Source: JBFFXF01 sp041569895 (GTDB taxonomy: Bacteria; Planctomycetota; UBA8108; JACQVS01). From it: 8,424 bases of DNA. The translations under genes and the position numbers were made by a program. The stretch's first letter is position 1; each line of letters begins with the position of its first letter. The DNA lies in the NCBI GenBank assembly GCA_041569895.1, contig JBFFXF010000305.1, positions 1 to 8,424 of the forward strand, read 5' to 3'. Below the pieces are notes generated by a model that worked only from the letters and a program-made list of their open reading frames with translations, did not search any database and was not told the DNA's origin. This document shows positions 1 through 7,300 of this stretch, piece by piece.

Positions 1-693
1 GGATCGGGCCATCCCGAGACGCAGTTCGTCGGCTACCCGGTGGCCGACGGCGCGTTCGCCCTAGCCGCTTTCAACGAACCCTGCACCGGAGAGCCGTTCC
101 GCGAGCTCAATGAGGACGGCACGGTCGGCGGTGATGGCCGGGGCCACATGGCGATCGTCGCCGCCGAGGCGGGAACGCCGCGCTTCCCCTGTCCGCCGAG
201 TCCCGACCAGCCCGGTCGCCCGTGCGAGGACCCCGGCGACTTCGAGGCGCGCGTGGTGTTCTATTTTCTGTCGGACCGCGGCTTCCCGTACACGACGCCG
301 AGGGCGCGATCACTCGTCCGCCGCTCGGCGCTCTGGGCGCTCGGGCTCCTCGACAGCCGGAACCGGAGCGACACGCCGTTCCAGCGCGGCGACACGAACG
401 GCGACGGAAAGCTCGACATCACGGACGGCGTCGCCGTGTTCAACTTCCTCTTCCTCGGCGGCGACCCGCCCCGCTGTCTGGACGCGGGCGACTCGAACGA
501 CGACGAGGCGCTCGACATCGCCGACGGGATCAACACCCTGAACTTCCTCTTCCTCGGAGGGGCCCGGCCGAAGTCGCCGTTCCTCCTGTGCTTCCAGGGC
601 TGCGGTCTCGACCTCACCCCCGGTCCCGTGCCGGGCGAGGTGGACAACCCGGGCCTCATCCTCTCGTGCGACGAGTACAACGCTTGTCGCTGA
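1..693 (+). CDS. 3' end of an exported protein with a C-terminal pair of dockerin-like repeats (5' truncated)
   Basis: The frame is open from the first base (reading GSGHPETQFVGYPVADG) to the TGA at 691-693, so the gene starts before the window. The GTG at 40 is unlikely to be the true start because coding continues upstream of it. The first 125 or so residues, including several Cys and Pro-rich stretches, match nothing I recognise. From 379 come two tandem repeats of about 30 residues: RGDTNGDGKLDITD...LNFLFLGG-type, then AGDSNDDEALDIAD...LNFLFLGG. The first keeps a full DxNxDGxxD calcium-binding loop; the second is weaker (DSNDDEALD). A Cys-containing tail (CGLDLTPGP) follows, ending in CDEYNACR, which resembles the end of the 4389-7691 product. 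The dockerin-like tail suggests an extracellular or surface protein. No catalytic function can be assigned. Confidence 0.85.
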   Translation, partial: GSGHPETQFVGYPVADGAFALAAFNEPCTGEPFRELNEDGTVGGDGRGHMAIVAAEAGTPRFPCPPSPDQPGRPCEDPGDFEARVVFYFLSDRGFPYTTPRARSLVRRSALWALGLLDSRNRSDTPFQRGDTNGDGKLDITDGVAVFNFLFLGGDPPRCLDAGDSNDDEALDIADGINTLNFLFLGGARPKSPFLLCFQGCGLDLTPGPVPGEVDNPGLILSCDEYNACR

Positions 694-705
694 TGCTCGA
701 TTTCG

Positions 706-749
706 TTCCCGTTGCCGCTCCCGATCGATCTCGGGGGCGGCAACGGGAA
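706..749. terminator. Strong 19-bp stem-loop between genes, possible terminator
   Basis: The left arm TTCCCGTTGCCGCTCCCGA (706-724) pairs with 731-749 across a 6-nt loop, with a single G-U wobble (719/736). It lies 13 nt after the stop of the first gene and 24 nt before the next ATG. No T-run follows the right arm, so it is not a textbook intrinsic terminator. It could instead be an RNA-stabilising hairpin or a mobile palindromic repeat. Confidence 0.5.
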
Positions 750-772
750 GCTTCACCGGGACTGTCGTCGTC

Positions 773-1537
773 ATGAGAAAGACCATCACCGTCCTCGCGC
801 TGCTCGCTTGCGGATTCGCGGGCGGATACCTCTGCAGCATCTGGAGACAGGCCTCGGCACAGGAGGGCGGACGACGGTGGACGCCTGACCTCCGTGGCGA
901 TGTCAACGCCGATGGGGCGCTCAACATCTCGGACGCGGTCTTCATCCTCAACTTCATCTTCATGGGGGGCGATGCGCCGCCGCGGCTCCTCCCCGGGGAA
1001 CCAGGGCTTCTCGTGACGGGGCAGATTCGGTGCTTCAGCGGCCTGCGCGGTGAGGAGCAGAACCCGTGCCCGCAGCCGGGGATGGACGACTACGGCCAGG
1101 ACGGCAACTTCCGCGCCGGCATCCCGCGCAGCTACGAGCTCGTCAAGGAGGTCGAGGAGGACACGTCGACGTGGATCACGCTCGACAGGAGCACCGGGCT
1201 GATGTGGCAGTACACCGACGACAGCGTCAAGCGCTCCTGGCGCGAGACGCTGAAGCACGTCGAGGAGCTCGAGCTCGGCGGTTTCGACGACTGGCGCCTC
1301 CCGAACATCCAGGAGCTCTACTCGATCGTCGACATAAGCCGCAACAACCCGTCCGTGAGCCGCGATTTCTTCTCGCTGAAGCCGCTCGTGTACTGGAGCT
1401 CGAGTACCTGTGTCTTCGATACGAGCCGCGCGTGGACGGTGCGTTTCAACGATGGCTTCGTCAATTGCCTCGACAAGGGCGGGCAGGGACAGAACGCGTT
1501 CACGTTCTTCTCCCTCGCCGTCCGGCCGATCGAATGA
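773..1537 (+). CDS. Secreted DUF1566 (Lcl C-terminal domain) protein with one N-terminal dockerin-like repeat
   Basis: This 254-residue protein starts at ATG 773, where an N-terminal hydrophobic stretch (residues 5-20) is followed by ASA-Q at 27-30, a plausible signal-peptidase site. Residues 40-70 are a single dockerin-like repeat (RGDVNADGALNISD, then LNFIFMGG). Residues 81-119 show the TGQ-x-RCF...CPQPG...YGQDGNF lead-in often seen before DUF1566. The domain itself covers about 130-254: LDRSTGLMWQ (137-146), GGFDDWRLPNIQEL (169-182), YWSSS (207-211), AWTVRFNDG (220-228) and a terminal AVRPIE. DUF1566 proteins are exported and mostly uncharacterised. The fold is thought to be C-type-lectin/FGE-like and used for binding, so a ligand-binding or adhesive role is an inference. 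No clear Shine-Dalgarno precedes the ATG. The TGA overlaps an ATG (ATGA, 1534-1537) that probably starts the next gene, implying translational coupling. Confidence 0.9.
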   Translation: MRKTITVLALLACGFAGGYLCSIWRQASAQEGGRRWTPDLRGDVNADGALNISDAVFILNFIFMGGDAPPRLLPGEPGLLVTGQIRCFSGLRGEEQNPCPQPGMDDYGQDGNFRAGIPRSYELVKEVEEDTSTWITLDRSTGLMWQYTDDSVKRSWRETLKHVEELELGGFDDWRLPNIQELYSIVDISRNNPSVSRDFFSLKPLVYWSSSTCVFDTSRAWTVRFNDGFVNCLDKGGQGQNAFTFFSLAVRPIE

Positions 1538-3977
1538 TCTCTCGCCGCCGTCGACCGGAGGTCGCGCGCGCGACGTCGCGACGCTCGTCACGCTTCTGAC
1601 ACTCGCCGTGTCCGTCGCGCTCGCGGGTCGTCTCGCCACGGCGCGTGACGGCTTCCTCGCCGAGCGCGGCGTCTCCATCAGCCAGACCGTCTCCGCCCTC
1701 GTCGCCGCGGACCTCGACGGCGACGGCGCGCCCGACCTCGTGGTGGCCGGCACCGAGGGCGAGGCCGTCGTGCTCCTCAATCGCGCCGGCGACCTCGTCG
1801 AGCTCGGGGAGAGCTTCGCGGTCGGCCTCAGCCCGGTGCACGTGGCCGCCGCGGACCTCGACGGCGACGAGCGCGTCGATCTCGTCGTCACCGACTCGTC
1901 GTCCGACTCCGTGCTCGTCTTCGGCGGCAACGGCGACGGCACCTTCGGGCCGGGGCGGGATTTCGCCGTCGGGCGCGGACCGCGCCAGACGGTGATCGCG
2001 GATCTCGACCGCGACGACAGGCTCGATCTCGCGACCATCAACACCAACGGCGGCAGCGTGTCGATTCTCCACGGCAGCGCGCCGGGAGAGTTCGAGGAGT
2101 CGGTGAGGATCGAGGTGGGCTCGAGTCCGCACTCGATCGCCGTCGCCGATTTCAACGGCGACGAGCGTCCGGATCTCGCCATCGCCATCGGCGATGAGGA
2201 TCGCGTCGAGCTGCTCCTCGGTCGTCCCGGACGCGAGTTCCTGAGGTCGAGCGTCATGGTCGGTCAGGTGCCGCGCTGGCTGACGACGGCCGACTTCGAC
2301 GGCGACGGCAACGCCGACATCGGCGTCGGCAACCAGAACTCGCAGAGCGTCTCGATGCTCTACTCGGACGGGCGAGGGAGCTTTCCCGGATCGTCCGTGA
2401 TCGAGCTCGAGGGTCCGTTGAACTGGCTGGCGGCGAGCGATCTCGACGGCAACGAGGCGATCGATCTCGCCGTCGTCGTCCGGGACACGGCCGCCGGTGA
2501 GAGCACGCTCGGGGTGCTTCTCGGCGAGGGCGACCGGGCGTTCCGGGCGGGGACGTACTCGCTCACCCTCTCCGGGACGATGGCCGTCGAGGTCGCGGAC
2601 TTCGACGGCGACGGCGCTCGCGACTTCGCCGTCGGGAGCAACGTCTCGGATCGGTTGATCCTGGTCGCCGGTCGCGGTGACGGCACGTTCGTCAGCCGCA
2701 CCGTCCTCGACACCGGAGCGCGACCGCGCCACGTCGCCGTGGGAGACTTCACCGGAGACGGTCGGGCCGACATCGTGTCGGCGAACTCCCAGGGCGGGTC
2801 GCTGACGTTCTTCGCCGGCGCCGGCGGTCGCACTTTCTCCGAGCCGGCCGAGATCGCCAGCCCGGGGTCATCGTTTCACTGGGTCGCCGCCGGTGACCTC
2901 GACGGCAACCGCTTCACGGACCTGGTCGCGCTCGACTTCGCCAGCGGCGAGGCGCGCGTGTTTCTCGGCCAGGAAGGCGAGCTGCCGCGACCGGGTGAAC
3001 GGTACAACGCCGGTCTCCTCCCGGTCCGGGTCGAGCTCTTCCACATCGACGCCGACGCCGCGCTCGACATGGCGGTGCTGGTCTCCGGCACGTCGGAAGT
3101 CGCGCTCTTCCGCGGCGGAAGCGACGGGACCTTCTCCGCGGCTGCGAGGTTCGGCGTGCCCGATCGCCCGACGAGTCTGGCCGCGGGCGACATCGACGGA
3201 GACGGCCACGCGGACATCGTCGTCGCAGCGAGGGACGTTGTCGCTCTCTTCACCGGTGATGGCGCCGGCACGTTCTCCCGCAAGGCGATCGTCGAGGTCG
3301 ACGCCAACGATCCCGCGGTCGCCATCGGTGACCTCGACAGTGATGCGATCGCCGATATCACCCTCGCGGACTTCGAGACCGGCGTGACGCTGCTCTTCGG
3401 CCTCGGCGCCGGGGACTTCGCCCCACCGATGGCGACTCCTGTCGGCGGCGGCCCGACCGCGCTGGTGGTGGCCGATCTCGGATCGGATGACGTCCCGGAG
3501 ATCGTCGTCGCTCAATCCGGCGCCGACAGCGTCGCCATACTCGAGCGCTCGGCGCCGCGCTCGTTCACGCTGGGCGACTCGTACCAGGCCGGGGACCCGC
3601 GCTCGGTCGCGGTCGCGGATGTCGACGGCGACGGCGCGCTCGATCTCCTGACCGCGGACTTCGTCACGGACACCGTCTCGGTGATCTTCGCCAATCCGTC
3701 GCGCGTGTTCCGCCGCGGCGACGCCGACGGTGACGGCCGCGTCGCCATCTCCGACCCGGTGTTCACGCTCAACGGCATCTTCCTCGGCGGACCCCTGCCG
3801 ACGTGCCCGGACGCCGCCGACGCCAACGACGACGCGGCGGTGAACCTCTCCGACGCCATCAGCGTCCTCAACTTCCTCTTCCTGGGCGGCAAGAGACCAC
3901 CGCCCCCGGGCCCGGACGAGTGCGGCCTCGATCCGACACCGGATGGTCTGCCGGCATGCCGTGGCGGGTGCCGGTGA
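1534..3977 (+). CDS. Large secreted FG-GAP/VCBS beta-propeller protein with C-terminal dockerin-like pair; start region apparently frameshifted
   Basis: The body is read in the frame whose codons begin at positions divisible by 3 and ends at TGA 3975-3977. It contains 14 FG-GAP/VCBS repeats of about 49 residues, each with a VAxxDxDGDGxxD-type loop. The first loop is near 1710 and the last near 3618. Most keep the calcium-binding Asp pattern; those near residues HIDADAALD and DLGSDDVPE are degenerate. From about 3708 come two dockerin-like repeats (RGDADGDGRVAISD; AADANDDAAVNLSD...LNFLFLGG) and the tail CGLDPTPDG...CRGGCR. Repeats of this kind form integrin-alpha-like propellers, generally extracellular and used for adhesion or ligand binding. 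The start is a problem. In-frame starts are GTG 1410 or ATG 1452, which overlap the previous gene by about 130 or 86 nt, or GTG 1608, which cuts into the signal peptide. The ATG at 1534 (ATGA overlap) is out of frame, but removing one CG from the CG tract at about 1565-1574 would join MISRRRRPEVAR to the hydrophobic segment DVATLVTLLTLAVSVALA. I therefore give 1534 as the likely gene start. A strict single-frame call would begin at 1608 or 1452. Confidence 0.85.
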
Positions 3978-3996
3978 GCCCCGCGGACTGGGTCTG

Positions 3997-4026
3997 CCGT
4001 TCCCGTCCCCGTCCCCGTTCCCGTGC
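3997..4026. repeat. Five tandem CCGTNC hexamers
   Basis: The units are CCGTTC, CCGTCC, CCGTCC, CCGTTC and CCGTGC in perfect register, starting 19 nt after the stop of the FG-GAP gene. A similar C-rich run (CCGTTG CCGCTC) forms the left arm of the 706-749 stem-loop after the first gene. TCCCGTCCTCC follows the stop at 7691. The array may be a simple-sequence relic or part of a dispersed repeat. Confidence 0.75.
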
Positions 4027-4074
4027 CCGAAAGGCTGTTCGACTCCGCCGGCGAGACTGGAAACGCATCCATAA

Positions 4075-4240
4075 GGAAGGCAGGAAGAAGAGGAAGGCAG
4101 GAAAAGAAAGAGGTGAAAGAAACACGGATTGCAGAATGCCGAGACCAAGTGAAACGGCGCGAGTCTCTGACGTCTCGACTGCGTCCGCGAACTCACCCAT
4201 CAGATCTTCCTTTCCTGCCTTCCTGAGTTTCCTGCCTTCC
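4075..4240. repeat. Two-module inverted repeat (GGAAGGCAGGAA x2 each side)
   Basis: GGAAGGCAGGAA occurs at 4075-4086 and 4092-4103, separated by 5 nt. Its exact reverse complement TTCCTGCCTTCC occurs at 4212-4223 and 4229-4240, also separated by 5 nt. Both modules can pair with an identical 5+5 internal loop, giving a long interrupted stem around a loop of about 108 nt. The left arm lies in an almost pure purine tract (about 4073-4117). This resembles a small dispersed palindromic element or a MITE-like unit. No coding sequence lies inside it. Confidence 0.8.
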
Positions 4241-4325
4241 TCATGAATCGTCTGACAGCAAGCCTCCGAAGTCGACTCTCCCTCCCCGAACTCCGATCCG
4301 GAGAATGAGGCACGTCGTCTTTCTG

Positions 4326-4354
4326 ATGACCCCCCCGGTTGGGTCCTGTACAAT
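4326..4354 (+). promoter_or_regulatory. Candidate sigma70-type promoter for the dikinase-like gene
   Basis: A -10-like TACAAT at 4349-4354 (5/6 to TATAAT) lies 17 nt downstream of ATGACC at 4326-4331 (4/6 to TTGACA). A start near 4361 would leave a leader of about 28 nt before ATG 4389. It is the only good -10 match I see in this interval. The call rests on sequence pattern alone, and promoters in this lineage may differ from the E. coli consensus. Confidence 0.35.
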
Positions 4355-4388
4355 CCGAGGTTGATCCTCTGATCGGGCGCCGGGAGCC

Positions 4389-7300
4389 ATGACACCGAAA
4401 CGTCTCGCACCGGGTCTCATCCTCGTTCTCGGTCTCGCCGCGTCGCGCGTGATGGGCCAGGCCATCCCCGAGGGCGTCGACTGGAAGTCCGCCATCCGCA
4501 CGGCGGAGGACTTCGAGCGCCTCTCTCGCCCCGCGTCGTCCGAGGGACGGCAGGTGCGCCTGACGAAGTTCCTCCTCCCGGCGACGGACGACCCCGGGCT
4601 CGTCGGTCCCGCCTTCCAGAACGTCAATCGCTGGCAGTTTCACCAGGAGTTCATGCAGGACGTCTGGCCGGACCTGTTCTCCGGCATGGGCCAGCCCGAG
4701 TACGAGCGGCTCGTCTTCAAGCGCGCCACGCGGGTCTACTGGGCCGGGACGGTCTCGCTCTTCAGGACCGCGCGCGAGGAGTTCTACGGCTTCTCGCTCT
4801 TCACCGATCCGACGGAACCGGCGTCGCAGGCCGAGGCGAAATCCGTTCACGACGCGCTCGCGGCCGTCTTCGATCCGCGGCCCTTCAAGTACGCTCCCCT
4901 GCGTCCCGCCGAGATCGACCTCGCCAGGGAGTGGCAGGATCCGGGTTTTCCGATCTTCACCGGCGGCATCACCGACAGTGATTACGTCGCGTACACGCAG
5001 GCCGTCGCGTACGGGCGCGTCCGCATCATGACGCTCGAGGAGTTCGAGGACGCGAACTCGCGCGGGCTGATCACCTGGCGGGACATCCTCGTCCTCGAGC
5101 GCGCGCCGACCGACATCGAGGGGGTGATCGCCGGCGTGATCACCGCCGAGCCGCAGCTCGGAGACCTCAGCCACATCGCCATCCGCACGGCGCGACGCGG
5201 GACGCCGAACGCGTTCCTCGCCGGCGCCATGGAGGCCTTCGCTCCCTTCGAGAACCAGCTGATACGGCTCGAGGTCCGCAAGCTCGACTTCGCCGTCGAG
5301 CCCGCGACGCCGGAGGACGCCGAGGCGTGGTGGAGGGAGAACCGCCCGCGACTCGCGGTCGATCCGACAGTCGACGAGGGTTTCGCAACGATCGAGAGCG
5401 TGCTCGAGATCGACCTCTCCGATCCGCAGCGAGCCGTGTCGCGGTTCGGCGGCAAGGCGGTCAACTTCGCGCGACTCCAGCAGCTCGTCTTCATCGGAGA
5501 GGCAGAGCGGTACCGCGCGCCGGGCTTCGGCATTCCGATCAAGCACTACGTCGACTTCATGCGGGCGAACACCATCGATGTCGACGGGCGGACGCTGACC
5601 TACGAGGCGTACCTCCGCGAGCTCTTCGAGGAGGCGGATTTCCGGGCGAGCTCCGAGACGCGCTTCGAGGCGCTCGCCGCCTTTCGCGAGCACGCGCGGG
5701 ATCACGGGCGGGTGCCGTTCGCGCTGGCCGCGAGGATCGCCGCCACCATCGCCGACGTCTTCGGCGGCACGGACGTCCCGGTGCGGTTTCGCTCGAGCTC
5801 GAACGCCGAGGACCAGCTCGAGTTCAACGGCGCGGGGCTCTACGAGTCGACGACGGGGTGCGCGGCGGACAGCTTCGACGCCGGCGACCAGGGGCCGTCG
5901 CGATGCAATCCGCGCGAGCCGGGGGAGCGCACGATAGAACGCGCGCTCAGGAAGGTGTGGACGAGCCTGTGGACGTTCCGGGCGTTCGAGGAGCGCGACT
6001 GGTATCAGATCCGGCAGGCCGACGTCGGCATGGGCGTTCTGGTGACGCGCGCGTTCCTGGACGAGAAGGCCAACGGCGTCGCGTTCACCGGCAACCCGAC
6101 CTCGCCCCGCGACGGGCGGTTCCTGGTGACCGCGCAGATCGGCGAGTTCAGCGTCGTGCAGCCGGATCCGGGGGTCTTTCCGGAGCGCACGCTCCTCGAG
6201 GTCGATCTCTCCGGCGCGGTGACGCGCATCGATCGCAGCAAGCCGTCGTCGCTGGTGCCCCGCGGCGAGCGCGTTCTCACGGACGATCAGCTCCGTGAGC
6301 TCGGCGCGGTGCTGTGGACCATCGATCAGCGCTTGCCGATCGAGCTCGGCGATCACCAGCGAGACGAGGTGCTCCTCGACGTCGAGTTCAAGATCGATGC
6401 GGACGGCTCGATGGCGGTGAAACAGGTGCGCCCGTTCCTCGTCACCATCCCGCCGTTCACCGGTCCGGTCTTCGAGCTCATCGTCCCGGAGAACGCGGCG
6501 GTCTGCGGTCTCTTCGCCGACTCGCGCGGGCCGGAGAAGGAGCTCGCGGTCAAGAGCCGGGTCACGTTCACGGCGGGGACTCACCTGCTGACCACCGACT
6601 CCGACTCGTTCGAGCTCGACCTCATCGACAGCGTCGTCTTCGGACCTGACGCGGCGCCGGCGACGGCTTCGGGATCGGGTCGCGTCGACATGGTCATCTC
6701 GTCCGACGGTCGGGCCGAGCAGGCCTTCGACTACACCTATCGCCAGCGCTACGAGCTCGCCAGCGGCGAGCAGTTGGAGGTCAAGATCATCCTCCGTCTC
6801 GAACGCAGCAGCGAGGAGGAGGAGCAGAACGAGGGCGGGGCGCCGGTGGCCGGTCGAATTCTCCTCGACGACGAGTTCCTCACCGATCGCCTCGTGATGA
6901 CCGGCGTGCCGGAGAAGGACAACAGCCGCATCGTGCTCTATCGCGCGTGTGGTCTCCAGACGCTGCCGCTCTGGGACATTCGCGCCGAGCTCGACGACGG
7001 TTCCACCATCCGCCTCGACGAGCGCTTCCGCATCCCGCTCGCCGGTTCCGCGCCGGCCGACATCGTCCAGGCGAGAGTCACGCTCGCCGGTGTCGAGCGT
7101 CGCGTCGCGGACTACTTTCACCTGGTCTACGCCGCCAGGCACCACAACGAGGGCGCGCGCTTCTGGGTCCTGCTCGATCCGCCGATCACGGTGCCGGCCG
7201 TAGGCAACGTCCACGTCGTCGAGCTCGCCGAGCCGGATCCGTCCCCCTGGCTCGCCCGTGTCAACGACGGGCCGCCACGGGGCGGCGGGGCGGCCTCGCG

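Larger units (their letters stand above)
3978..4388. other. 411-bp non-coding interval with repeats and a candidate promoter
   Basis: No ORF here looks like a gene: the open frames have repetitive Arg/Lys-rich compositions that follow the purine-rich tracts. It holds, in order, a CCGTNC hexamer array (3997-4026), the left arm of an inverted repeat (4075-4103), a loop segment of about 108 nt, the right arm (4212-4240), a 5-bp hairpin CTCCG-ATC-CGGAG (4291-4303), and a possible promoter at 4326-4354 for the downstream gene. Confidence 0.7.

Noticed and set aside
379..570. Cellulosomal dockerin and therefore a cellulosome cluster
   Set aside because: The repeats are dockerin-like but belong to a divergent tail family; no cohesin, scaffoldin or glycoside hydrolase is visible, so cellulosome assembly is not supported.
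773..860. Lipoprotein signal at Cys13 (LLAC) of the DUF1566 protein
   Set aside because: Only 12 residues precede the Cys and position -2 is Leu; a standard signal peptide cleaved after ASA fits better.
1534..1599. A 21-residue peptide gene starting at the ATGA overlap
   Set aside because: It is better explained as the true N-terminus of the FG-GAP gene separated from its body by a CG-tract frameshift.
656..2732. Overlapping minus-strand open frames across the DUF1566 and FG-GAP genes
   Set aside because: Compositionally biased, no motifs, and opposite clear domain-bearing genes; typical GC-rich antisense shadows.
4075..4240. CRISPR-like array
   Set aside because: The repeats are only 12 nt, occur in two inverted pairs with 5-nt gaps, and there are no regular spacers or cas genes.
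4023..4246. Short ORFs across the purine-rich intergenic repeats
   Set aside because: Their Arg/Lys/Glu-rich translations simply follow the GGAAGGCAGGAA repeats and have no start context or homology signal.
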